The notes under the pieces were generated by a model. The model saw only the letters and a program-made list of their open reading frames with translations, was not told the DNA's origin and made no database searches. The position numbers and the translations under genes were made by a program. Positions 1-10,589 of a stretch of DNA of 64,000 nt are shown piece by piece (the first letter of the stretch is position 1; every line of letters starts with the position of its first letter). The DNA comes from Cutaneotrichosporon cavernicola (taxonomy: Eukaryota > Basidiomycota > Tremellomycetes > Trichosporonales > Trichosporonaceae). The DNA lies in assembly GCF_030864355.1 (NCBI RefSeq), contig NC_083393.1, forward strand, positions 3,410,001 through 3,474,000, read 5' to 3'.

Positions 1-766
1 ACGCCTCCGAAGCTCCCACCTGTCGCGCCGTCGCTGCCCGACATGCACTCGTCGACCGAGTCGTACGTAAATGTGCAGCAGCTGTACAAGCAGGCATTCC
101 AGGAGGACCTGGCCATGTTCTCCTCCCTGCTCGGTGGCGTGCTCAGGGAGATTGGGCTTCATGACGACGCGGTTCCCGAAGCCGAGGTTGAGTCGTTCGT
201 CAAGAATGTCGGCGGCGTCGCTATCGTCAAGGGCACCTCGCTCCTTGCGGCCAAGGAGTACCAGGGGGGGATGAAGGAGCGCATCGGTTCGTTAATGCGC
301 TTTAACAGTAAACTAACACCAGAGGAGGACTTCCCGTTCGGTGAGGGGGAGGAACTGATGCCCAGCTACGGCTCGGAGATCAGCATCGTGCTTGCGATCC
401 TGGCATCGGAGCATTTCTACAAGGCGTTCGGGCACTGGCCCGGTGCCAAAGACAGCGACATGGCACTGGACGTGGCCGAGGTCGAGCGCTTCGCGCGCAA
501 GGCCCTGGTGACGGTACACGCGGACACGGGGGAAGAGCTGCCGACCAAGCTGACCAACGCCATCGGGGAGGTGTAAGCTACAGTGCGTGGGACAAGCTGA
601 CAACAGCGTGCGTGGCGGGTTCCTCACGCCCCCGAACACAGCCGCGTTTATGGGCGGTATCGTGGGACAGGAGGCGATCAAGCTCGTGACGAACCAGTAC
701 CAGCCGCTTGACAACACGGTCGCCGTGGACCTGGTCAAGAGCGGTATCGAGAAGTTTAAGCTGTAG
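1..766 (+). CDS. ULA1: NEDD8-activating enzyme E1 regulatory subunit (APPBP1/Ula1), 3' end only
   Basis: The reading frame is open from base 1, so the 5' end lies outside the window. Exons are <1-572 and 607-766, giving about 244 C-terminal residues. The 34-nt intron 573-606 has a GTAAG donor and a CTGACAACAG end. The visible part begins with a conserved LPP...LPDM segment, the adenylation-domain region of APPBP1, and ends with a conserved block (TAAFMGGIVGQEAIK) followed by the strand-rich tail ending KFKL. In the family this subunit pairs with Uba3 to activate NEDD8/Rub1 for cullin neddylation. It lacks the catalytic cysteine, which sits in Uba3. The next gene starts 354 bases downstream on the same strand. 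The identification rests on the family pattern; the start cannot be seen. Confidence 0.9.
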
Positions 767-1120
767 ATGGTAGATGAAGATATGCAGATTGTATAAGGCT
801 CTGTGCGGCGCTCATGTCGGGAGGCTTCGCAGAGGAGTGGAGTGGGACGGATCACGGCACGCCGCATACGCAGTGCACGTCCGCGCACGCGCAAGAAGAG
901 CCAGGAGCTGCGTCAGACAATGATGCATGCCACCCGTGCGCGCACTGCCGCCACGATAACTGCATTCAGTGCTCCGGCTAGCTGCTGCTTGATCCGAGAG
1001 CCTGCGACGTGTGCTCTTGTACTCTTTTGCTCTCTTGTCGTGTCGTTTTTCCATCCTCCATCTCATCTCCATCTCTTGGACGCATCTCTGCCCACGCTCG
1101 CAAACCGACGTCTCAACACA
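767..1120. other. Intergenic, ULA1 to coiled-coil gene
   Basis: 354 bases. The last ~120 bases before the start codon at 1121 are pyrimidine-rich (TTTTGCTCTCTTGTC and similar), as expected for a fungal promoter/5' leader. No other feature seen. Confidence 0.5.
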
Positions 1121-1701
1121 ATGGCCACCAAGGACACCAAGGCTCTCATCCCGTTCACGCCATTCAAGCCCATGGTGCTGAACAATGCCGCGAGCTGGAG
1201 CTCTGCTGTTCGTGAGTACTCTTCCTTCCTTTCTCGTCCCTCTCTTCCCTCTCTTCCTGTCTCCTTACTAGACTCCTGTCCTCTTCTATCGGTTTCCTAA
1301 CGACAGCCAAGAAAACCCCACTCGACGCCCTCCGCGACACCCTCTCCACCTTTGAAACCGCCCTTTCCTCCAAGCTCGACACTCTTATCAGCGACAACGC
1401 GACGCTTCGGGCGGCCCACGCCGAGTCTATGGTCGAGAACGAGCGTCTGCGCACCTCCAACGCCGAACTTGCCGCCTCGGTTCGCGCACTCGGCGCCTCG
1501 CTTGCCGACTCTCGGGCAGAGAACTCGGCCAGGCTCCTTTATGGGCTCCGGAACGCCGAGCATGCGGCGCGCGAGAACAGGGTTCTGCTTCGTGATCTGG
1601 CAGAGAGGCTTGAGCGCGTGGAGTTCGAGGGTGGATACGAGGGGGGCTTCCCGGCTATTGGGGGATGGGCGCCGCGCGAGGCTATTGAGGAGGCTAAGTA
1701 G
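1121..1701 (+). CDS. Small coiled-coil protein, 161 aa, unrecognised
   Basis: Exons 1121-1211 and 1307-1701, with a pyrimidine-rich 95-nt intron that starts GTGAGT and ends CCTAACGACAG. The start ATG follows an ACACA leader and is the first in-frame ATG of exon 1. Residues ~30-140 are strongly heptad-like, rich in Leu, Ala, Glu, Asn and Arg (for example ENERLRTSNAELAASVRAL), so a long coiled coil is likely. The tail is Gly/aromatic (GGYEGGFPAIGGW). There is no signal peptide or membrane segment. I recognise no family. Clean splicing and codon use like its neighbours make a real gene likely. Its 3' end is only 120 bases from the convergent CFT2 stop. Confidence 0.7.
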
Positions 1702-1821
1702 AGACCGAGGGGGTCCGAGGGCTTAAGTAGATGGATCGAGGTTAGTCCGACAGGTTAGGGTTGGCACGATTAGACGTGTTCATGAATTCCTGCGAACATA
1801 AGACGTCGAAACCGCGCTACA

Positions 1822-4800
1822 TCACATCGCTGTTACTTGGGCATACGAGCCGTAGAGCTCCTTCCGGACGGCAAAGTATGTCCTGCTAACTGCTCCTTCG
1901 AGCACGATCTGTCCCGCGCCGAGCTTGCGCACAACCACCATGCTTCCTTTGTCGGAACCGCACACGAGCACACCCTCACCAGCGAACTGGGCGTCGATCT
2001 TTTGTCCAGCTAGCCGGTTCTTGAGTGCCAGAAGGCGCAGATCACCAATAAACAGCGAACCGGGAAGAGATGCTGGTCCGGTCGGAACGGGCTTCTGCGC
2101 AACCTCCACCTCAAGCTGTACCTCGATTGGCTCAGCCTTAATGACCGCCTCGTCGGCGGCCGTCTCTTCGTCTGCCATGGTGGCCGGCTCGTCTGTTACG
2201 ATGTCGGGCTTGCCCTCCTCCATCACGATGTCTTCGGCCGCCTCGGCTGCCTCGATCGGTGCCTCAGCTTCCGCCTCAGCTTCCGCCTCAGCTTCCGCCT
2301 CAGCTTCCGCCTCAGCTTCCGCCTCAACTTCCGCCATGGCCACAGCCTCCGCCTCCGGCTCCTCCTTCACTTCTGCCATTGGTGGGAGCTCGACGCTCGG
2401 AGCCTCGAGAAGCGGCACAGTCGAGCCCGACGCATACGCCAGCTTGCCGTCCACCATCGCCACTTCGTAGCCCTCAAACTTGGACCACTTTCCGCTCAGG
2501 AGTGCCGATATGCTGTCGCCAAGCTGCAGCGAGAAACTCTGCACGTGCTCGCCGATGCGCACAGATTCGTTCGTATCGGGATAGAAGACCTCTCGCGTTA
2601 TGCTCGGCGTCGACTTGAAGAATTCGAGGAGCGCCTCCGTCGACGCCTTGTTCGACTTGACGAGGACAAGCTTGCGTGGCTGCAGGTCCGCAATAATCGT
2701 CTTGATCGCCTGTCCGTCGTGCATGCCGTCCATGTCGACATAGTCGACCGACGCGCGCGGCTGTAGTGTAACGTTGTTGCTGATGAACTTGGATGGGGGC
2801 TCGGGAGGAACCGCCTGATGTCAGCTGGACGCGATTCAGGCAGATACTCACAGCCTTCTCCTCCTCCTCGAGCTTGCGCCGCTTGGCATCGCGCACCTCC
2901 TCCGTCTCGCCGTCCTCCTCGATCTCGCGGCCCTTGCGGACCCACTGTCCAATGTCAAGACCCTCGCCGTACGAGTCGACACGGCGTGCCTTGGCAAGGA
3001 ATGGGAACATACGGAAACGTGCCATCTCGCCGGCGACACCACGGCCCACACGCGTCTGCTGGCCCTTGACGAAAATGTCAAACGACATGGTACGCACGTC
3101 CTCGCTGTCGCCAGCGATCGCGTTTGCGCCCTCGGTGCGCGCCGTCAGTAGGCCGCCCGCGCCCTCGTCCTCGCTGTCGCTGTCCGAGTCAGACTCGAGG
3201 TCGTCGGCCTCGAGCATGCGCGTTGAGCGATCCAGCGCCGCCTGCTGCGCCGCCTCGCGCTCCTTCTTCTGCCGCTCCTTCTCCTCATACTCCTCCAGCT
3301 CCTCGCCGCTGAGCGGAATTCTCTCGTCCATCTCGAACTTGAGCGGCCCGGGAATGGCGATGACTTTACCGATCTTGCCGTGCCCCCACTTGGCATCCTC
3401 CGTCTGCTCGCTCTCCCACAGCTCGTACAACTCCCGCGCAAGAGTGTTGTCCTCGCCGCGGTTGGTGAGCAGCACCACATTCCCTGGCTTGCTGGCCATG
3501 ATGGTGAAGAGGAATCGAGAAGGGCCATGCGACATCGTGATGGGCACAGCGATCACGAGCTTCGGCTCGTTTACTGGGTGCTTGAGCAGGAGCATGTCAA
3601 GGGATGAGAAGAAGTCGACGTGGCTGAAAGAGTCAGCAAGCTCGACTTCTGAACTCACTTGAAGTCGAGAGCGCCGTACTCGGAACCCACGGCGATCTGG
3701 CGAGCCCTGCGTTTCCTCCCCCGTCCCGCTTGCACGCCCATCACATCATCAGCGGACGACTCGCGGACAACACCGCCCATCCATTCGATCAAGCTGCGGG
3801 CAAAGTTGACCATGTCCTGTGCAGTTCTGCTAACGACACAGAGTGGGAACTTCCAACCAGAGGCTGATGCTGGCCCTGGATCCGGCTTGCCAGTGGGGTT
3901 GATCTTGAACGACCAGTGCTGGTCAAGTAGAACCAGCAGCTCAAGAAGACGTGGCGAGGGGTCGCTCGGCATCAGGACCGAGTGCCCCGACTGGAGCGTG
4001 TTGGTGATCACGTCTGCGAGAAGTTAGCTCCCCTGACTGTGAAACTCTCACCAAGTATGGCAGTCTCGCGGTCGCGGCGTTTCGGGTTTGTGACGAGCGC
4101 GCGGTCGCCCTCGACGATGAGGAGATCAGGTCGCCGGATATCTTCTGCGTATCCTGCCAAGCCTCCTTGCCCTGTGGTCAGCTCGCACAAAGGCGACTCG
4201 ATCTTACCTGTTACCATGCCGTCGATGTGACGCTCGCCAGTGTGGTTCATGCCCACAGCGTACAGCACGGTACCGGAGGTCGGAGAGCGGATCTTGAAGA
4301 GCGTTCCTCCGAGCACATGTCCAGACGGGAATGGCGTCACCAGCAAATGGGATAAGTCGCCTGTTGTCAGCGCTGGTCCTTCCCTCACGTACCTCCCAAG
4401 TGCAATGGCTGATTGTAGCGGATAGCCTTGATGTGGTTGAACGCCTCGTGGATCTCCTCAACGGTGGGGACGTAACGACCGCGCGGTGGGTTGGAGCCTT
4501 TTGCGATGATGGCGGTGTCCTCCTCGCCATCCGCTTCCTCGACCGGGCATTCTGACCGCCAACTCTCAGCCTCTGATAAGCACACCACTCGGCCCATCTC
4601 AACAGTGGGCTGTGTTGCGTATACAGGGCATTTGAGGCCCCAGTGTGCCCGCGCATACGGGTACAACCCAAGGTATGTCGATGGTGAGTGTGAGAGGAGG
4701 ACCAGGGAGAGCGTCGGCGCAAGTCTGCCATCAGCTCAAGTACGTAGGAATCCAAACTCACTCCTTGATCTTGTCTTCGTATTCCCAGTTGTCCTGCTCA

Positions 4801-4931
4801 AGGCTGGCACGGTAGTCGCGTTGGCCCATGTCGAGGAGGATGCGGGCATCGTCGAGCTCGAGGAAGTAGGCAACGGGCTCCGAGGCCGAAGACGACGATG
4901 CGGACGAAGACAGCGGAGTGAGTGTAATCAT
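1822..4931 (-). CDS. CFT2: Cleavage and polyadenylation specificity factor subunit Cft2/CPSF100
   Basis: Seven exons (minus): 4931-4762, 4724-4393, 4360-4208, 4171-4052, 4013-3659, 3623-2852 and 2814-1822, giving 964 aa. The six introns are 32-38 nt. The start MITLTPLSS is the conserved family N-terminus; an in-frame ATG upstream at 5066 would add a Pro/Ser-rich stretch and looks like leader. The order is metallo-beta-lactamase fold, beta-CASP region (TPFPSGHVLGGTLFKI; RPDLLIVEGDRA), RNA-specificity motif region and C-terminal domain. As in Cft2/CPSF100 generally, the nuclease metal ligands appear degenerate, so it is the non-catalytic partner of Ysh1. An acidic linker (residues ~480-520) and an (Glu-Ala)n tract encoded by a 12-bp minisatellite at 2263-2335 are local peculiarities. 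Confidence 0.93.
2263..2335 (-). repeat. 12-bp coding minisatellite (Glu-Ala repeat) in CFT2
   Basis: About six copies of a 12-base unit (plus-strand TCAGCTTCCGCC, last copy with one change) inside the last exon of CFT2, encoding an alternating EA run. In-frame unit length allows copy-number change without frameshift. Confidence 0.95.
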
Positions 4932-5723
4932 GACTGTGTACCCAGTGCTGGGAGGAGGAGACCAGCACCGGAGAGACGATGGGAGAGGTGAGGAAGGGGT
5001 GGGGTGGACAAGGCCAGTTGAACGTTGAGGAGTGGCTGAGCGTGATGGAGAGTTGAGTGGAGGCATTTGGATGTGAATGAGCTAATTTGATTCCGCTAAT
5101 GGAACCAGATGAATTGAATGGGTGCCTTGAAGCTAATGGCAGGGATGGATGGTTTGAATAGGGGGCCTGGCCATAGTTTCCATACCTCGGCCCTGGGTAT
5201 ATCCTGTATCCTGTACGGTGGCAGATTGTGGGCTGGGCGGAAACGCTTCCCGCAAAACCACCTTCCCCCCTCTCCTTCCCCTCCTTGGCCCTCCCTCCCC
5301 CCGCACACTGGTCTTTGTGTCTCGGCGCGCTGAATAGTGGGTGTACTCATCATCAACCACGCAACCACTCATCACACTCAACCTCAACACCACATCTCCA
5401 ACTTTGCTTACAACAACGCCACACTCATATACACTCTCTCTTTCAAGGACACTACACCTTTCAACACAGGCGACTCCAAACTACATTGACACTGCCTCGA
5501 CCTCTCACACGTCACACGGCCCTCTTGCATCCTCACAACTTTCTCTCAGCATCTTCCCACTCGCTCGCATTGCCCCCTTGACCACCTGCCGCCCATGACA
5601 CTTTGATCAAGCCTCCTACTCTTGCACCCATCCCATCCTATCCTATCCCAGACCCAACACCCTCCTTCATCTCCATCATTCTTTCTCCATTCCTTCATCA
5701 CCACCATCTCTCTCACCGGCGAA
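4932..5723. promoter_or_regulatory. Divergent promoter region, CFT2 / Sec7 gene
   Basis: About 790 bases between two divergent starts. The half near the Sec7 gene (5330-5720) is a long C/T/A leader with repeated CACTCAACCTC-like strings. The half near CFT2 is G-rich on the plus strand, so it too is pyrimidine-rich in the transcript sense. No TATA box stands out. In-frame ATG codons at 5622 (plus) and 5066 (minus) are probably leader. Confidence 0.5.
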
Positions 5724-8700
5724 ATGTCTGAATCGCCAGCAAGATTTCAGGCAGCACCTGCCGCATCCGCAGAGATCCGTTCCCTGGCCATCGCAAAGCT
5801 CAAACGTGCTGCCTCGCTCCCCCGTACCCCGGATGGGCGCCGTCAACCGCAGTCAAGACCAGCTCGCGGACCGAGCGCAGCAGCCTCCGAGGACAGCCAT
5901 GGCGCTCCTTCCTCGTTCGAGTCAGGCATGACACCATCACCAACAAAAAGCGCAACACATTATGGCGGTGAAGAGGAGCTCTTGGCTGCGTCACCGAACG
6001 GCCCTGCTATTTTCGGTGGAGGTTCGGCTATGAAGCGTTCAAACTCCGAGTCGTCGTCGTTTCACATGCCAACGCCGTACGGCTCTGCCAATGCCTCGCC
6101 CTTCTTCACTGCGCAAGCATCGCCAGCGAGCAACCCGGGAACAGATTGGGCTGCCTACCAGTTGGCTCAGTCATACCTTCCTTCCATCAGCCCCGTCCCG
6201 CCAAGCAACGGGGCCGCACCGCCAAGTTCTTTCCCTTCAAACCTCACTCCAGGCGCAGCAGGCCCAGGTCGCAACACCCCTTCCCCGCTTCCTTCACTCG
6301 GGGAACTGCGTAACCTCTCCCGTTCCAACTCCGCCGCGGCTCGTCAAAACGCCATGAACAAGCTGATCGGCGGCGCAGTGACGCCGACCAAAGCGAGAAA
6401 CGTCGGCGGGATGCTCTCTTCGTCAGAGGAAGACGTCACACTGTCGCTACCGGGGTCGGCTCGCGCACTGCACCGTTCGGGCACTATCGGCGTGCCGCGC
6501 ATGTTCGGCATGCCTGCAGAAACGGTGGTCGACGACTCGACCATTACTCCCATTCCAGACACAGCATACGATGTCCCTCGGCCCCGTTTGCAGCGCAGCT
6601 TTACCGTCTCCTCGTCCAACATGGGTGAAGAACGCCGCAGCGCAGTGGGGCGCCGCATGGTGGAGCGCCTGGGCGCTCGGAGAGCTGCGCGCCAGCAGGA
6701 GGAAACGGAGGTCCACCAACTATGGGAGGAGCGACGACGCACCAGGGGAAGCCAGAAGGGCATAGATATTTCGACACCGGATGGAACTCCCCCTCGCCCT
6801 GCTGCAGCGCCTCCTGCTATTGCCCCTGTCAAGCCACCACCAACTGCCTTTGCAGCTGCGGTGGGAGCAGGCGGTACCGCTGCGCTCCTTGGCAACGCCA
6901 GTTCCGAGCGCACTGCATCGCGCAGCACACAGCACTCAGACAATGTGTTCGAGTACGAGGCCCACCTCAAACGGTCCATGTCCACACGCACGGCTCGAAC
7001 AGAGATGATGGACGAGAGTCCAGCCTCTGAGTCTCGGCCGGCATTCGATGACATGGGCGACATGAGCTGCGACCACGGCGTCGACGACCCTACACCGCTG
7101 CCCATACCCGAGCTGCCGTTCACCACTCCCAAGAAGCATGCGCCGACCGAGTCCATCTCGTCATCCGGCACCACTGTCATGGGCAAAGTGCCGTCACCAG
7201 CAATCTCGAGCTTGGAGCGGGTGCCGTCTGCCCGATCCGCCGACCCCTTCAACTCATACCACTCCAGCCAGCAGAGTGGTTCAATGTACGACGACGAGGG
7301 GGAAGAGCAGCTGAACGGCGATGACTGGGATGGTAAGGTCAGCACACACTATTCTGGCTTACGCTCAGCCCATGTCAACAACTTCTCCCGTCAAATCTCA
7401 CGACCGGACACCTACTCCGTGGTGGATACTAACGCTGGTCACCATGGTCACGGGGATACCGACTCGGCATACTACAGCGACGGCGTTCGTCCGATCAGCA
7501 AGGCATCCGAACAGGGGTCAAGTAATAGTGGCCACGTCGACACCTCCGAGCCTCGCCAGCACAAGAAGTCGAGCAGCATCTCCAAGCTCGTAGGCCGCGC
7601 AATGTTCTCCGCTGTCAAGCCGCGGATCTCTGTGGCAAGTAACGACACTCCGCCTCTCAGTCCACGTGAGGGTGCCTTCGGCAGCCGACGGCAGTCCGAC
7701 GCCTCAAACTCACACAGCCAGCACAGCCAGTACTCGCACAGGGGTGTGTCACCTGCTCCTGACCCGAAGTATGGCAAGCTCATCTCTCCTCATCTGTTTG
7801 GCCCTAAGTCGCCGGTGTACAAGCAGGAGGAGGCCGACCACGCAAACAACCTTCTCATTCAGCACCAACTCGCATCAGGAGCTCCCTCTCCCGTCAGCTT
7901 CTTACCGCGAGCCACCGCCAACGACCCTCGTATCCACAACTCGAAGCTGTCACCGTTCCCCGGGATCGTGGCGCTGGAGAGCCGCAGTCGCCGGCCGTCA
8001 GAAGACCAACCGAGGCTCATCCAGCAGACCTCTGACCCTACGCTGCCCATGCTCAGAGGGATGTCGCCGCATGGCGAAGTAGGTCGGAGCTCGAACGACA
8101 GTGGGGGCAAGCAGAGGGCCCTCAACAGCTCCAACAATGCGTCAATCTCTTCACATGGTGGCACCTCTGCTTTCGGCACCCACTCTTCCGCGAGCCACAG
8201 CAATGGCCACGGCTTTGCCAGCAGTCACAACCGGGGCCTCAGCCACAGCCAGAGCGACGACCACCGTTACGCAAATAACGAGCCGCTTGCCAGCAACCCC
8301 GAGGATCCAGTGAGGAACGGCGGTCCGGTTCATACGGACATTCTGCGTCCCGGAGCCAAACAGCGACCCGAGATCCCGTCGTTTATGATGAATCGTCGGC
8401 GCGCACCACCACCTCCCATAGAGCTCGCAGAATCCAACGTCGTGTCCATAAACGACGACCCTGTCACGCCCCCGTCCTCGAAGTTGAACAAGCTGCCGCC
8501 TCGGTCCCGCGATGTGCTGTGTCGCATGGACGGCGTCTTGTCGCTGCCGGTCAACAACCCTTCGCGACCCGACTTCCTGGACGACCCTCCACGGAAGCTC
8601 CTCATGTCTCAGCAGGTGCTGCAGGTGGTCAATATGAACACCGTCAAGGACCGGTACCTATTCCTGTTCAACGACCTCCTTGTCATCGCAAAGCCTGTTA

Positions 8701-10450
8701 TGGGATCCGGTACGACGACGGCCAGCCTCGACATGAAGTTTGTCGTCAAGTCGATTATCGGCCTCGACAAGCTTGTCGTTAGCGGACTGAGCGACGAGCC
8801 AACAACAGACCCCGCTTGCCACCCGACCGTCCAGCAATTCATCAACGACTTTGCCGAGGATGCGGTCTCCGCAGTCCGTAAGCTCGTCGAACGCAGCAAC
8901 CCTCCACTCGACACCACCACTCTGGCGAGCCTGCTGTTTACGACGGATGACCTGGACAAGACGCAGCTCGGCCTGCTGCTCGCGTCGGACCCAGACCTCC
9001 TGCTGGCGTATATTGAAATGTTCGACTTCAACCTTGTCCGAATCGACGAGGCTCTGCGGCTGTTCCTGCTGGATGTCCGCCTCCCCGCTGAGATCCATGC
9101 CGCTGAGGCAGTCCTGCGCGGGTTTGCTGATGGCTACATCGCCGTAAACGAGAACAGTGTCACGTTCGACATGGAACTGGCCGAGGACCTCGTGCTCTCC
9201 ACTCTTGAGCTCAACGACATGCTGTACTCGACATTTGGCTTCGCGTTCCCGAACCACGCCATCTCCCGGGACATCTTCGTCACCGCATTCGAGAGCAAGG
9301 ATCCGCTCGGTCTGGTGCCTACAGAGCTGCTGGAGGACATCTACACATCCATCCGTGGTGGCAAGCTCATCCAAGGACTCGCGTCTCACGAATCTCATTT
9401 TGCGCGCGAGCTGGTCCAGACTCCTGTTCGACTTCCCAGCAAGCTCACTTATCACGAATGGTCAGACAAGTTCCAGCTGTCGATCCCGAAGCCCGATCCG
9501 CACTTCCAGATCAAGCTTGTTGGCACTGGTTTAGAGCTCGACCCTCCTGTGCTGGACTTCTCTCGGTCCAAGGACGTCTCGTTTAGGGTCCGCGGCACCA
9601 AGCTGGGGTCACAGACAATGCTCTTTGAGCGCTTCGGAGCCAGCGCGTGAGTTGACCTTTCCCTTCAATGCTGACAAGAAGTGCTCTCTACCCAACGCTC
9701 GGAAACGTGCGGACGTTCCACGTCGAGCGCGCTTTTATGCGAAACACGTTCTACGTTGCGTTCCCGCACCACCTTGGCGGTAAGCGCAAGTACTGCTTCT
9801 CTGTCCCAGACCCGTCCCTGCGCGCCAAATGGGGAGCGGCCCTCAGCAGACAAATCTGGCTTTCATCCACGAAGAAACAGCAGCAGACTTCGGGACCGGT
9901 CTCGAAGACTGCCGAGGGTCGCACGAACCGCGCGGCCGAGGCGGTCGCCCTTCAGGTCCTTCGTGACGCACTCCTTCCCAACGAGGACAAATGTGAGGAG
10001 GCCAGCGGGAGCCCGCGGTCAAACGCAGCGTCGTCAACCCTCGCCCGTGTCCTGCGCCAGGGCTCGATTTCGGCCGCGTATCCGAAACTGGCGCCCGATG
10101 AGGCCGACCTCCCGCTGTTACCGACGCGGGGCCATAACGCCGCGATGCCTGGCTTTGTCGAGCTGCGGACAGGCAAGGAGCTCGTGCTTCTCTGTCGCCA
10201 GAACTCGCTTCTTCCGGCCGTCCTCCAGCTTCTCCAAAAGGGCATGGACACGAGCACGGCTATGGACACGCAGGCTAACGACAACCCCAAGGCAGCCAAG
10301 GCCCAGCCACAGGTGCAGCCGCAGCCGAAATTGGCAGACCATCCCACCCCACCCACTCAGAACCCAACCCCCGCTGCCCACCTCCAGGCAGCGCAGCAGC
10401 CCAAGCGGTCCGCCGGCCTACGTGCAATGATGCACGACCGGCGGCTATAG
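5724..10450 (+). CDS. Sec7-domain protein with flanking PH-like modules, predicted Arf GEF
   Basis: Exons 5724-9646 and 9679-10450 around a 32-nt intron, giving 1564 aa. The start MSESPARF was chosen over the in-frame ATG at 5622, which would add a low-complexity leader. Residues 1-950 are Ser/Pro/His-rich and disordered. A PH-like block follows (VKDRYLFLFNDLLVIAKPV, ~975-995), then a Sec7 domain (~1040-1230) with helix 'FNLVRIDEALRLFL' and a glutamic-finger segment VRLPAE (Glu ~1123). A second PH-like block spans the intron (~1280-1360), followed by a Gln/Pro-rich tail. Sec7 domains drive GDP release from Arf GTPases at membranes. The second Sec7 motif (normally NTDxHNP-like) is poorly conserved here (LELNDMLYSTF), so activity is inferred. 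It resembles large fungal plasma-membrane/endocytic Arf-GEFs. Confidence 0.78.
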
Positions 10451-10589
10451 GCCCACACATTTCATTATTATTCATTGTTGTCACCTAGCATTGTGTAAAG
10501 GGAGCATATGCATACACTACACTCCAGGGCACACTGTGGTTGGCAAACGGCAGTGAATATGCATGGAAAACTAACTCTACCATCTACAC

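Noticed and set aside
4932..5066. Longer N-terminus for Cft2 from ATG 5066
   Set aside because: The added Pro/Ser-rich stretch has no family counterpart, while MITLTPLSS at 4931 is the conserved start.
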